The notes under the pieces: generated by a model | Database searches by the model: none | Seen by the model: the letters and a program-made list of their open reading frames with translations, nothing else | What the model was told of the DNA's origin: nothing | Part shown: in pieces, positions 53,913 through 63,402 of the stretch | How the letters are laid out: each line of letters starts with the position of its first letter | Numbering within the stretch: position 1 is the stretch's first letter | Assembly: GCA_944324285.1 (NCBI GenBank) | Contig: CALUVR010000004.1 | Location: 1 to 64,000, forward strand | DNA from: Candidatus Gastranaerophilales bacterium | GTDB taxonomy: Bacteria > Cyanobacteriota > Vampirovibrionia > Gastranaerophilales > Gastranaerophilaceae | Reading direction: 5' to 3' | DNA: 64,000 nt | Program-made: the position numbers and the translations under genes

Positions 53913-55670
53913 ATGAGTGAAGATTTTTTAAGTAAATTTTTGTCGCAAATAAGCGGCGGTGGAAGTAAAGAGTATGTATATCTCTCTGTGACACCAGGGG
54001 TTGGTTTGGAAATGTGCCAGCTGGATATTACAACATCTCCTAAGTCTGTTAAATCTTATGCGGTCAGAGAACTGGCTTACAATGAAACTTCGAAAGATAT
54101 CGCGGATTATGAAGTTTTTAAAAATGCGGTATCTGAAATGTTTGATGAATTGAAGATTAATCCTAAGTGTAACGTTCTGGTTAATATTCCGCTTGTTTCA
54201 ATGGGGACAATGAATCTTCCGTTGATATTGTCGGATGATCAGCTTCTGGTCAGCGTTACGTCTGAGGTTGAACAAACGTATATTTTCAGACGGATGGAAC
54301 CTACAATTGCCTGGCAGGATGTTAACGTTAATCAGGGAACAGATAGCAGAAAAATCTTGTATGCGGCTGTTCAGGCTCCTGTTATTGAAAATATCAAAGC
54401 TGCTCTTGCAACGTTAGGTTGTACTCTTATTGATATTGATGTTTCGGTTGCTTCTTATTTGAGAGCTTTGGATTTTACCGGGCTTACAACAACCCAGATG
54501 CAGGATAATGTTACCTGGAACCTTATGATTGTTAATTCAACAGGATATTCTCTTATATCTCTTGTTGGAAAAACTGTTGTTGATTATTATGAAGAACCTC
54601 TCGCTATTAAAACTTTTGAAGGTGATGATATCTATAATGCAATTAATTCTTCCGCTCAGATTACTTTAATGAGTTACCCCGCAAATTATTTGTATATCAT
54701 CTCCGAAACAGATATGGTAAGTGCTGAATTGCTTGCTTCTAAAATCCAGGGTGCCGGTACGGTTGATTTCTTTGAAAATAACACATTCAAAAAACATGAA
54801 GTTATGCCGGTAAGTTTGGATGTACTGCCGGATAATGTTTTGAAAATTTCTATGCAGATAGTCGGTATTGCGGCTACGAATTATTCAAATTACCCGCTGA
54901 AATTCCATTTTATTAAGCAGGCAAAATCGTCAGGCGGCGGCTTCCTTGCCGGAGCCTCGGAAGAAGTTCCGGTTCCGATTACTATCGGGGATAAAACATT
55001 TGAGATTACACCGACAATGGCTACGACTCTGTCTACTGTTCTGTTAGCTGTTATTGGCGGTTTTATGGCTCTTCTCTCTTTCGTGTTGCTGCCGAAAGTA
55101 GCTGCCACCAGACAACAGGCATTAGATGATATTACTATTAAAAACCAGGATATTGATGCCCAGGTTTCCAAACTTGATAAAGAACAACAAACTACGGGAA
55201 GCTTTGATTTTAAAGAGGAAGTTGATGTTGTTCTTAAGAGTAATCGAACCAAGCTTATGAATTATTCAGCTATCGGGCAGACAATTCCGGAAACGGTTTG
55301 GATTACTTATTTTATGACTCAAGGCGACGGGCTGGTTGATATTAAAGGGGCGGCTACAAATGTTGAAGATGTATACTCATTCTTCAGAACTTTAAAAGAT
55401 TCCTTAATCAGTAAAAATTTAAAACTCCAAAAGTTAGAAATGCAGGCAGGTTCTGTTGATGAGTTGCTGTCATCATCGGATTCTCAAGTGTATGAATTTG
55501 AGATTACAAACATGACTAAAGATCAGTTAGCTGCACTGTTCGGTAAATTGCTCGGTAAAGATGGTGAAGAAATTGATCCGAATTCTCCGGAAGCCAAACA
55601 GAACGCAGGTGGTAATAAGGATAACGGTTTATTAAGTAAAATCCCGATTCCGGATATCAGCAAAAAGTAG
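53913..55670 (+). CDS. Type IV pilus assembly protein, apparent PilM-PilN fusion
   Basis: 585 residues. The N-terminal half (about 20-330) has an actin-like, PilM-type look without a signal peptide. A single membrane helix follows (residues 371-394, TTLSTVLLAVIGGFMALLSF), then a coiled coil and a small C-terminal domain like PilN. The normal INLLP motif between PilM and PilN is not present. It is followed 24 bases later by a PilO-like gene, the expected order PilM-PilN-PilO. The Glu/Asp-rich tail is extra. The fold assignment is by layout, so the fusion is inferred rather than shown. Confidence 0.65.
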   Translation: MSEDFLSKFLSQISGGGSKEYVYLSVTPGVGLEMCQLDITTSPKSVKSYAVRELAYNETSKDIADYEVFKNAVSEMFDELKINPKCNVLVNIPLVSMGTMNLPLILSDDQLLVSVTSEVEQTYIFRRMEPTIAWQDVNVNQGTDSRKILYAAVQAPVIENIKAALATLGCTLIDIDVSVASYLRALDFTGLTTTQMQDNVTWNLMIVNSTGYSLISLVGKTVVDYYEEPLAIKTFEGDDIYNAINSSAQITLMSYPANYLYIISETDMVSAELLASKIQGAGTVDFFENNTFKKHEVMPVSLDVLPDNVLKISMQIVGIAATNYSNYPLKFHFIKQAKSSGGGFLAGASEEVPVPITIGDKTFEITPTMATTLSTVLLAVIGGFMALLSFVLLPKVAATRQQALDDITIKNQDIDAQVSKLDKEQQTTGSFDFKEEVDVVLKSNRTKLMNYSAIGQTIPETVWITYFMTQGDGLVDIKGAATNVEDVYSFFRTLKDSLISKNLKLQKLEMQAGSVDELLSSSDSQVYEFEITNMTKDQLAALFGKLLGKDGEEIDPNSPEAKQNAGGNKDNGLLSKIPIPDISKK

Positions 55671-55694
55671 AATATAAAAGGATAGATTTTTTAT

Positions 55695-56279
55695 ATGGAT
55701 AAAGAAACGTTAAAACTCTTTAAAAATGCATTAGCAATACTAGGACTGTTAATTTTCGTTTTTGTATATTTGTTGTTTACAAAACTGATACCGACAGTTC
55801 AGGCTATTGGGCAGACTGCCGCTGAATATAAAACTCAATCAAGTATTCTTGCTGAAAAGGAGCGTTTGCTTGATACTAAGAAACAGGCTGTTATGAAGGC
55901 TACTGATACCAATCTTACGGGCAGCAAAGAAATGTATAAACCTCTTGAAAGCGGTTTAGATGCTGAAGGCGTTGTTGCGGCACAGTTTGATGATATTTTA
56001 AAACTTCTCAAAGCTAACTCTATTAAAACAAGATCTATTAAATATAATTACAACCCGATGGACGATCCGTTTGTGAAGAGTGCTGCTGATAAATTGAGCG
56101 CCTGCACTCTGGATATGCAGATGGTTGCTACTTACAAAAATTTTGAAGGTTTTATAAAGGATTTGTATAAGCACGAACATTTCCTTGATATTTCGAAAAT
56201 TGAAATTATCCCGTATGAGAAAAATAAAACCATGCTTTTAATAAACTTTAAATTAACTCTTTATGCTTTAAAAGTTTAA
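55695..56279 (+). CDS. PilO-like inner-membrane protein
   Basis: 194 residues. A short cytoplasmic start is followed by one membrane helix (residues 12-34, ALAILGLLIFVFVYLLFTKL). A coiled coil (about 45-75) and a periplasmic ferredoxin-like domain follow; YKNFEGFIKDLYKHEHFLDI is a typical PilO stretch. It forms the inner-membrane alignment complex with the PilMN gene upstream. A terminator follows, so the operon ends here; PilQ, PilB, PilC and PilD are elsewhere. Confidence 0.75.
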   Translation: MDKETLKLFKNALAILGLLIFVFVYLLFTKLIPTVQAIGQTAAEYKTQSSILAEKERLLDTKKQAVMKATDTNLTGSKEMYKPLESGLDAEGVVAAQFDDILKLLKANSIKTRSIKYNYNPMDDPFVKSAADKLSACTLDMQMVATYKNFEGFIKDLYKHEHFLDISKIEIIPYEKNKTMLLINFKLTLYALKV

Positions 56280-56297
56280 TAAAATAAAAATAATGAT

Positions 56298-56328
56298 AAA
56301 AAACCCTCTTGTAAAGAGGGCTTTTTAT
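56298..56328. terminator. Bidirectional terminator
   Basis: CCCTCTT / AAGAGGG with a 3-base loop, flanked by A6 and T5; serves the PilO and radical SAM genes, which converge. Confidence 0.9.
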
Positions 56329-57185
56329 TATTCGCTGAATTCTGAAAAATTTATTCCAAAAAGGAGTTTTTTATTATTAATACAGTTTGCGCATTGAGGA
56401 GTTTCAAGAACAGTTTTATCTGAAAAATCTGTAAAATCAGCTCCGGAGCGTCCTCTATGGTCGTTTGAAAGAAATGGACAAGTATAAATGCCTTTTGAGG
56501 TTAAAATCCGTCCGTATTCGCAGTCAAGACTTTCCCAGAATAAATTCCTGATTTCCTGAGGTTTTACTTTTGAATAGCAATCATTTATGACAAAGTTATG
56601 CGGCTGGGTTTCAAACCCTATTTTGTCACATATTTTTTTGAATTCTTCGAGCAGAACGGTTTTATCTTCATTATAATAATTTGTAATGCATAATATCGGG
56701 TTGAATTCATATTTAACAAGGTTTTTAATTGCGTGCAGAGTTTGTCTGTACGTTCCTCTGCCGCGGATATCATCGTTTTTGATTTCGTTGTAGTGGTCAA
56801 TACTTAGTTTAAATATAATTTCAAAATGACTTTCATCCTCAACGCGTTTTAAAAATCGGGCTTTTTTTTCGTTTATAAAACTGCCGTTTGTGCAAATACA
56901 GACGTTGCATCTTTTGAGGCAAAGCCTTAATATACTGTTAAAGTCCGGATGGGTCATAGGTTCTGCACCTGTTAAATAAATGCACTGCAGGTTTTGTTGT
57001 ACAGTATCGTTGAGAGCTTTTTTTATGATATCAACTGAGATAAAGTCCTTTACTTTTTTGGATAGCGGAAAATCAATATAGCAGTGGTTGCAGCGCAGGT
57101 TACAGTTTCTTTCAGTGAGTTCTATAAAAAGATTGTCTAAATTTTTAAGATGGCTGATTGGCGCAGTAAAAATTGATGATTTCAT
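56328..57185 (-). CDS. Radical SAM protein with C-terminal cysteine motif
   Basis: 285 residues. The radical SAM cluster motif CNLRCNHC (Cys28, Cys32, Cys35) follows LTERN, and YLTGAEPMTHPDFNSILRLC is the glycine-rich SAM-binding region. The C-terminus has a TCPF...QCANC pattern resembling a partial SPASM/twitch domain, which often holds an auxiliary cluster in peptide-modifying enzymes. No candidate peptide substrate lies beside it. A GGGGGA ribosome site precedes the ATG. Confidence 0.9.
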   Translation of the reverse strand: MKSSIFTAPISHLKNLDNLFIELTERNCNLRCNHCYIDFPLSKKVKDFISVDIIKKALNDTVQQNLQCIYLTGAEPMTHPDFNSILRLCLKRCNVCICTNGSFINEKKARFLKRVEDESHFEIIFKLSIDHYNEIKNDDIRGRGTYRQTLHAIKNLVKYEFNPILCITNYYNEDKTVLLEEFKKICDKIGFETQPHNFVINDCYSKVKPQEIRNLFWESLDCEYGRILTSKGIYTCPFLSNDHRGRSGADFTDFSDKTVLETPQCANCINNKKLLFGINFSEFSE

Positions 57186-57270
57186 TTTTAAATCCCCCTT
57201 AATTTAAAATCATTTTACGTATAACAATTTTTTATTGAAATTACCTGAGCGGGTATTATTTAGAGGGTAT

Positions 57271-57588
57271 TTATTTATCTGAAAAGTCGTTAGCTTTTTT
57301 ATCCTGAAGCCATTTGCTCATAATATAGTGTTCATAGCTGAGGGCAAAGTTATAAAGAGCGTTTACAAGAACTCTTCCGCTGTCGGATTTTCCGACAATG
57401 AAGAAATCTCCTGTGGAATTTTCCGCAAGCATAATTTCTCTATGGACAATTTTATCAACATGATTTTTCGGGTTTTTGTAGATTACAACTTTTATCCATT
57501 CACAGAGAAGTTTTGTTGCGGTTGTTTTATTTTTTATTAAATCATCGTTACGAGCTTGTAGATATTTTGAAAATTCTTTTAAAATCAT
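57271..57588 (-). CDS. Small protein of unknown function downstream of comF
   Basis: 105 residues from the ATG with GAGG six bases upstream (starts MILKEFSKYLQAR). Charged and helical, one cysteine, no known domain. Its ATG starts just past the comF stop, so it is read with comF. Possibly a pilus or competence accessory, by position only. Confidence 0.75.
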   Translation of the reverse strand: MILKEFSKYLQARNDDLIKNKTTATKLLCEWIKVVIYKNPKNHVDKIVHREIMLAENSTGDFFIVGKSDSGRVLVNALYNFALSYEHYIMSKWLQDKKANDFSDK

Positions 57589-57589
57589 T

Positions 57590-58237
57590 TTAATCCTCAA
57601 ACGGGGTTGTTGTTGCAAGACATACTATATCATCAATACCATACTTTTGAAATTCCTTAATCATTTCATTGAAAGTTGAACCCGTTGTGCAGATATCGTC
57701 AATGAGGAGAATTTTACCATTTTGAAGTCTTTCAGGATGAACTTTAAAAGCATTTGCAAGGTTTTCTGCGCGCTGCGGTTTTGAGAGTTTGTATTGCGGT
57801 TTTGTATCTTTAATTCTTTCTATTATGTCGGGGTTATAAATATAGCCGCCGAGTTTTGCAAGTTCCATTCCGACAAGTTCCATGTGGTTGTATTTGCGTT
57901 TCTTTTTTCGTTTGTGGAAAATCGGAACCGGAACTATCTGGAAATTTTTATCTTCCGTGACATTTAGCCAGTAATCGTACATGAATTTTGCCTGAAAATA
58001 AGCTAAATCTTTTTTGTTATGGTATTTGAGGGCGCGAATCATTTTCTGGAGAGTTTTTGCATAAATTCCTGCGCAGTAGACTTTTTTCCCTTCAATAATT
58101 CTGTTTACTTTGACGGGGAGATAATCCATTTCGTCATAGCATTTAGAACACATAATGGAGCATTCTTTAGAACTTTTGCAAAAGTAGCATTTTTTCTTAT
58201 AAATCCAGTCTAAAAGACCGATTAAAAATTCTTTCAT
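57590..58237 (-). CDS. comF: ComF-family phosphoribosyltransferase-like protein
   Basis: 215 residues from the ATG that gives MKEFLIGLLDWIYKKKCYFC. An N-terminal four-cysteine zinc motif (CYFCKSS...CSKCYDEM) is followed by a phosphoribosyltransferase domain whose PRPP loop is ILLIDDICTTGSTFNEM. ComF proteins are needed for DNA uptake in competent bacteria. A longer frame extending upstream runs into repeats and has no ribosome site. Confidence 0.92.
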   Translation of the reverse strand: MKEFLIGLLDWIYKKKCYFCKSSKECSIMCSKCYDEMDYLPVKVNRIIEGKKVYCAGIYAKTLQKMIRALKYHNKKDLAYFQAKFMYDYWLNVTEDKNFQIVPVPIFHKRKKKRKYNHMELVGMELAKLGGYIYNPDIIERIKDTKPQYKLSKPQRAENLANAFKVHPERLQNGKILLIDDICTTGSTFNEMIKEFQKYGIDDIVCLATTTPFED

Positions 58238-58709
58238 AAAAAGATTATACCACGGAAACGAGTGGACCTCTAAAACCCCTCCTCCGGCACTACGTGCCAC
58301 CCTCTCCCTCAAGGGGCGAGGGGAAATAGTATCTTAGTTGAACAGGTCCCTGCACGGAGAGTGAATCCACTTGACGTCATTGCGAGCACTAGCGAAGCAA
58401 TCCAGCTTTTTACTATGTGAAGAGTGAAAAGTGAAGTGACAAATTTTTTATTGAACCCCTCACCCCTCACCCCTCACCCATCACTCCTCACCCTTCACTT
58501 ATCCAAAAGCTGGATTCTTTCGGGTTTCACCCTCAGAATGACGTAACATTTCTCCTTAGTATCCTACTTAGTATATGTTATTATAAACCTCCCCCGGTAC
58601 TTCGCGCCACCCTCGCCTATTGCAGGAGAGGGTGGATTAGAGAATATTTCACCTCTTACCGGTTACTAATCTAAGAAGCCGACGGAGAGCAGCGACACTG
58701 GATTAGACA
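58238..58709. repeat. Repeat-rich spacer between comF and the histidine kinase
   Basis: No gene is supported. It contains CCTCCGGCACTACGTGCCACCC, GTCATTGCGAGC...GCAATCCAGC (58372-58410), a tandem of CCCCTCA units (about 58456-58480), CCAAAAGCTGGATTCTTTC...CAGAATGACGT (58503-58544), a unit with TACTTCGCGCCACCCTC, and AGCAGCGACACTGGATTAG (58688-58706). Several match copies in the 3-, 27- and 63-kb spacers. Confidence 0.8.
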
Positions 58710-59981
58710 TTATGACGGAATTTTTATACAAAATTCAGTTCTTACATTTTCTTCGCTCTCAACTGTAATCTCGCCGCCGTGTGAACGGATTATCTGTTGG
58801 GAAAGATACAGCCCTAAGCCGGTTCCGATTTTGCGGAATTTTTTTGCGGCAGAGTAGTATTTATTGAATATAAGTTTAATATCTTTTGGCGGAATACCCT
58901 GCCCGTAATCAATTACGGAAATTGTTATAAATCCCGGGATTTCTCCTGTTTTTATATCAATATCTTTTTTCGTGTTGCTATGGGCAAGCGCATTATTTAT
59001 AAGGTTTTTTATAACCCTTTGGAGTTGTATCGGGTCTGCAGTTACTTTGATGTCGCGCGGCGGATAAAAATTTACTTTAAGTCCATGTATTGCCGCAAAT
59101 GGTGTAATATCCTCTATAATACCGTTAATAAATCCATTGAGTTTGATATTTTCTTTGAGAAGTTTTATCCCTTTTTCTTTTATTTTGTAGGTTTCAAGTA
59201 CGATTTGTACAAGTTCAATAAGTTCTTTGTTGGAAGATTTCATATTTTTTAATGCAACTTCCTGTTTATCGTTAATCTCGCCGAATTTTCCGGCAAGCAG
59301 AAAATCAAGAATATTAGCTTCCGCAACAATCGGAACCTTTAGGTCGTGTGTGAGGGTTGCTACAAAATCCTCTTTAAGTGTTTCGATTTCTCGTTCATTA
59401 GTAACATCTTTTATAATGAGTACATACCGTTTTTTATTATCGTCGAGTGATAACCTGATTGAGCTGATTGTGAAATTATTTGTCGGAGTATGTTTTATAA
59501 AGACATCTTTATTGTGGAGTCGTTCAAGGTTAAAATGAGGCGGCATCTGCAAAAAATCCAGAATATTTTTGCCGATAACATCGTGACCTTTTACACCGAA
59601 CCAGCTGCTTATCTGCGGGGTTGCCCTTAGTATATGTAATTGGTCATTAACGATTAAAATCCCGTCAGACAAAGAGTTGATGACAGATTCCAGAAGCTTA
59701 TTCTGGCGCATGAGTTCTGCCTGATATTCAATAATCATTTTTTCTCTGTCATTAAGGGTTTCCACCATCCTGTTAATACTATCTGTAACATTCTGATATG
59801 TAGGATGTTCAAGTTTTTCTATTTTTGTTGAAAGATTTCCGTAGCGGATTGAGTTGACCGTATTGGTTACGGTTCCCAGATAATCGTTAATCTTTGACCA
59901 GCGTTTATTTGCCTGTCTTGTTATAAGGAATAAACCTATAAATACTGCAATAATTCCTAAATTTAAAAGATACCAGAGCAT
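58710..59981 (-). CDS. Membrane-anchored PAS sensor histidine kinase
   Basis: 423 residues: one N-terminal membrane helix (residues 5-21), a HAMP-like and coiled segment to about 95, a PAS domain (about 100-195, starting INSLSDGILIVNDQ), then HisKA with the phosphorylated His212 in ATLTHDLKVPI. A HATPase domain shows LIKNLINNALAHSN, DYGQGIPPKDI and GTGLGLYLSQQII. There is almost no periplasmic part, so the signal is probably cytoplasmic or in the membrane. No response regulator is adjacent: an orphan kinase. Confidence 0.93.
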   Translation of the reverse strand: MLWYLLNLGIIAVFIGLFLITRQANKRWSKINDYLGTVTNTVNSIRYGNLSTKIEKLEHPTYQNVTDSINRMVETLNDREKMIIEYQAELMRQNKLLESVINSLSDGILIVNDQLHILRATPQISSWFGVKGHDVIGKNILDFLQMPPHFNLERLHNKDVFIKHTPTNNFTISSIRLSLDDNKKRYVLIIKDVTNEREIETLKEDFVATLTHDLKVPIVAEANILDFLLAGKFGEINDKQEVALKNMKSSNKELIELVQIVLETYKIKEKGIKLLKENIKLNGFINGIIEDITPFAAIHGLKVNFYPPRDIKVTADPIQLQRVIKNLINNALAHSNTKKDIDIKTGEIPGFITISVIDYGQGIPPKDIKLIFNKYYSAAKKFRKIGTGLGLYLSQQIIRSHGGEITVESEENVRTEFCIKIPS

Positions 59982-60099
59982 ATTTCCTCTTATATTTTAT
60001 TTTATGATACAATTATAGCAGACAAAGGATTTAATGTTAATACTTAAAGATAAATAAGATTAATCGAATTTGCAGATCAGATTAGAAAAGGAAGCAGAA

Positions 60100-60594
60100 A
60101 TGAGAAAGATTAAACTGCCCGATACAATAAAAATGGTTATAACGGATTTTGACGGAGTTGTTACTGACAACTGTGTTTATATCGGCGAAGATTTTTCTAT
60201 GAGCAGAAAAGTTAATTTTAAAGATATAATGGGGTTTTCTCTATTGAAAAAAAATGATATAAAAATCGGAATAATTTCAGGAGAAGCAAATTCCGCAATT
60301 GATTTACTTGCACGAAAATTTTTAATAGAAGAAGTTCATCAGGACATAAGAATTAAAATAAATGTACTTCAGTCGATTGTGGAAAAATATTCTCTTACAC
60401 AGAACGAATATCTTTATATCGGAGATGATGTAAACGATTTGGAGTGTTTGAATTATGCAAAATATAAAATAACAGTTCCGCACGCCCCTGATAAAATAAA
60501 AAAAATAAAAGGAATACAAATAACCAAACATGATGGCGGCGACGGAGCATTTAGAGAGGTGGCAGATTGTTTGATAAGCTTAAAAAAATCTTAG
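60100..60594 (+). CDS. kdsC: KdsC-like HAD phosphatase
   Basis: 164 residues from the ATG; a HAD-superfamily phosphatase of the KDO-8-phosphate phosphatase type. Motif I is DFDGVVTD, and GDDVNDLECL is motif IV; there is no cap domain, as in KdsC. It would release KDO for lipopolysaccharide. A related NeuB-pathway or CMP-sugar phosphatase is possible. Its end overlaps the next gene by 28 bases, so they are coupled. Confidence 0.85.
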   Translation: MRKIKLPDTIKMVITDFDGVVTDNCVYIGEDFSMSRKVNFKDIMGFSLLKKNDIKIGIISGEANSAIDLLARKFLIEEVHQDIRIKINVLQSIVEKYSLTQNEYLYIGDDVNDLECLNYAKYKITVPHAPDKIKKIKGIQITKHDGGDGAFREVADCLISLKKS

Positions 60595-62060
60595 AATATA
60601 TAAAAAAACTCAGTTTTTCGATTGATAAATATAAAGAGGATTCAATAGTGCAGTCGCTGCCGACAAAGGCAATCGTAAACCGTGCTAAAAAATATATAGA
60701 TAAAGAGGATTACGCAGAGGCTGAAAGCATTCTGAATGAGGCTGTTGAATTCCCGCAGGAGGATTCGCTCGTATATAAATATTTAGGAATTTGTGCAGAG
60801 AAAACAAACAGGTTTTCCGATGCTATGATAGCGTTTAAAAAATCTGCCAATATAAATCCTCAGGATAAAGAAATCTGGTGTAAACTCGGGTTTTCTCAAA
60901 TTCAGTGCAAATTATTTGAAGATGCTGAAAAAGCTTTTGAAAACGCAAATAAAATAAATCCTTCAAATACGGATGTTTTTACGGGCTGGGGTATGGCTTT
61001 AATGAAACAGAAAAGGTATTCTGACGCCCATGAAAAATTTATCGAGGCAACACGGCTTAATAAATACAATTTTATGGCAATGCTTCTTGCCGCCATTATG
61101 GAGATGAGGCTGGAACGATATGAGGACGCTGAATTAAAGCTTAATTTTCTCTCGACTGTTGCCCCGAATGACTCGAATACTTATGAATATGCCCATTTAA
61201 AATATATAAAAAAAGATTATAAAAACGCTGAATATTACGCGAAAAAATCGCTTGAATTTAATCCAATGATGCTAAATCCTTATCTTATACTTGCAAGAGT
61301 TTATAGGGAGCAGCTTGATTATAAAAAAATGGAAGAAACCTTTAAGCATGCCGAAATACATAATTCACAAAAGCCTGATTTGTATTACGAATGGGGGTTA
61401 ATGGAACAGTATCTGGAGCATTATGACAGAGCAAAAGTTATGTTTGAAAAGGTTTTGGAACTTTCTCCGGATGAAGATTATGCAAAAGCAGGACTGGGAC
61501 TGACGTTTGCGGCTGCTGGAAAATTAGATGAGGCAGAAAAACTTATATCAGAAGTTATGGAAAAAGAACCGGATAATTATCTGGCTGTGAAAGGTAGTGC
61601 TATAATTGCTTTTAAAACCGGAAATTTTGATAAGGCAATTGAGAGTTTTAAGCATATTCTTCAGGAAGATAAAACGGATTATGTTTGCAGCTACTATATT
61701 GCAAAATCATACGAAAATCTCGGAAACGATATACTGACAAAAGAATATTACGAAAATGCAATTAAAGATTTTCCAACATATATAAATTCTTACATAGATT
61801 TTTCAAAGTATTTAATTTCTCAAAAAGAATACGCAGAGGCGCAAAGAAAACTTAGAAAAGCCTTAAAAATTGAAGAAAATAACACGGAGATTTTGAACCT
61901 TCTTTTTTATGTGAGTTACATACTTGTCAAAGACAACATTTGTGAATATAATGTAAAGGAAGTTCTGTCGATTGCAGATAAGATAAATGAAATTGACCAG
62001 GAAATCTTTAAATACCCTGAAGAAAAGGCAGAACTCACCGAGATTTTGAATAAACTATAG
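60567..62060 (+). CDS. TPR-repeat protein
   Basis: 497 residues of tandem tetratricopeptide repeats, about 10-11 units (for example PQDSLVYKYLGICAEKTN), which make protein-binding superhelices. No catalytic domain, signal peptide or membrane helix. The TTG start has AGAGAGGT upstream and overlaps the kdsC end. It is followed 13 bases later by lysC. A scaffold role is likely, partner unknown. Confidence 0.87.
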   Translation: MFDKLKKILEYIKKLSFSIDKYKEDSIVQSLPTKAIVNRAKKYIDKEDYAEAESILNEAVEFPQEDSLVYKYLGICAEKTNRFSDAMIAFKKSANINPQDKEIWCKLGFSQIQCKLFEDAEKAFENANKINPSNTDVFTGWGMALMKQKRYSDAHEKFIEATRLNKYNFMAMLLAAIMEMRLERYEDAELKLNFLSTVAPNDSNTYEYAHLKYIKKDYKNAEYYAKKSLEFNPMMLNPYLILARVYREQLDYKKMEETFKHAEIHNSQKPDLYYEWGLMEQYLEHYDRAKVMFEKVLELSPDEDYAKAGLGLTFAAAGKLDEAEKLISEVMEKEPDNYLAVKGSAIIAFKTGNFDKAIESFKHILQEDKTDYVCSYYIAKSYENLGNDILTKEYYENAIKDFPTYINSYIDFSKYLISQKEYAEAQRKLRKALKIEENNTEILNLLFYVSYILVKDNICEYNVKEVLSIADKINEIDQEIFKYPEEKAELTEILNKL

Positions 62061-62073
62061 AAAGAAGAAGAAA

Positions 62074-63339
62074 TTGAGAAAGATTATAGTCCAAAAATTT
62101 GGCGGAACCTCAGTAGCAGATACCGATAAAATAAAAAATGTAGCCTCAACCGTAATAAGAGAAAAAAAGAACGGGAATGACGTAGTTGTAGTAGTTTCGG
62201 CTATGGGGCATACAACGGATTATCTGGTCAAAATGGCAAAAGATTTGTGCCCTGTACCGTCTGAGAGAGAGATGGACATGCTTCTTTCAACGGGTGAAGG
62301 CGTTTCAATAGCGCTTCTTGCAATGGCAATACAGGCGGCTGGATATGATGCTGTAAGCTTTAATGCCATGCAAATCGGGATTATGACTGAGAATGTGCAT
62401 TCGAAAGCCAGAATTATAGATATAAAAACGGATAAACTCAAGAAAAACCTCGCAGAAGGTAAAATTATTGTTGTTGCAGGTTTTCAGGGCGTAACAGAAG
62501 ACGGCGAAATTACAACCCTCGGGCGCGGAGGTTCTGATACCTCTGCAGTTGCGCTGGCAGCAGCCTTGAACGCAGAGCGCTGCGATATTTATACGGATGT
62601 TGAAGGTGTCTATACGACAGATCCTCGTATTGTTCCAACGGCTTCCCGTTTGGATGAGATTTCTTATGAAGAGATGCTTGAACTTGCGCATGCGGGTGCA
62701 AACGTTCTTCATCCGAGAAGTGTCGAAACCGCAAAACAATTTAATGTTCCGCTGCGCGTCAGAAGCAGTTTTAAAACGGAGAATAAAGGTACTTTAATTT
62801 TAGGAGTTGACAATATGGAAATTTATAAACCTGTGGCAGGCGTTGCGGCAGATTTGTCGCAGGCGAGAATAGTTGTATGTGATGTCCCAGATGTTCCGGG
62901 GCAGGCAGCAAGAATTTTCAGTAAACTTGCTGAAGATAATATTTCGGTTGATATGATTATTCAGTCTTATGCCAGAAAAATTTCTCACACCAATGATATT
63001 GCTTTTACAATAGACGCTGCTGATACTGATAAAACCATGGCGGCTCTAGATTCATTAAAAAAAGAACTTGCCTGTGGGGAAATCCAATTAAATAAAGATA
63101 TCGCAAAAGTTTCCATTGTCGGTGCCGGCATGATTGATAGACCTGGTATCGCATCAACTATGTTTGAAACTCTTGCAGAACAAGGTATTAACATTAAAAT
63201 GATTTCAACTAGTGAAATTAAAATAAGCTGTCTTGTAGAAAAAGAGGATGCTAGAAAAGCCGTAAAAGCACTGCATGATGTATTTGGTTTAAATTGTGAT
63301 GAGATGGCGGAAGTTAAAGGTGACCTGCCAGATGTGTAG
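62074..63339 (+). CDS. lysC: Aspartate kinase
   Basis: Phosphorylates aspartate, first step to lysine, threonine and methionine. 421 residues: KFGGTSVADTDKI at the start, the kinase domain to about 245 (GRGGSDTSAVALAAAL, DVEGVYTTDPRI), then two ACT domains that usually bind lysine or threonine for feedback control. The TTG start, preceded by AGAAGAAG, is the only sensible one. It is last in the kdsC-TPR-lysC run. No lysine riboswitch is seen, as it lacks its own leader. Confidence 0.95.
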   Translation: MRKIIVQKFGGTSVADTDKIKNVASTVIREKKNGNDVVVVVSAMGHTTDYLVKMAKDLCPVPSEREMDMLLSTGEGVSIALLAMAIQAAGYDAVSFNAMQIGIMTENVHSKARIIDIKTDKLKKNLAEGKIIVVAGFQGVTEDGEITTLGRGGSDTSAVALAAALNAERCDIYTDVEGVYTTDPRIVPTASRLDEISYEEMLELAHAGANVLHPRSVETAKQFNVPLRVRSSFKTENKGTLILGVDNMEIYKPVAGVAADLSQARIVVCDVPDVPGQAARIFSKLAEDNISVDMIIQSYARKISHTNDIAFTIDAADTDKTMAALDSLKKELACGEIQLNKDIAKVSIVGAGMIDRPGIASTMFETLAEQGINIKMISTSEIKISCLVEKEDARKAVKALHDVFGLNCDEMAEVKGDLPDV

Positions 63340-63359
63340 ATAAATTTTCACATAAGTAA

Positions 63360-63402
63360 AATAACGGGCGGAATGAATTGTTCCCGCTCGTTATTTTTTT
63401 GC
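63360..63402 (+). terminator. Terminator of the kdsC-TPR-lysC genes
   Basis: AATAACG and CGTTATT pair at the base of a G+C-rich hairpin, followed by a T7 run. Confidence 0.8.

Noticed and set aside
58238-58312. Upstream extension of comF to a longer start
   Set aside because: The extra residues are coded by a repeat unit; the ATG at 58237 gives the family's usual N-terminus before the zinc cysteines.
60070-60099. Earlier TTG start for kdsC
   Set aside because: The ATG at 60100 has an AGGAAG-type ribosome site and gives the usual short lead into DFDGVVTD.
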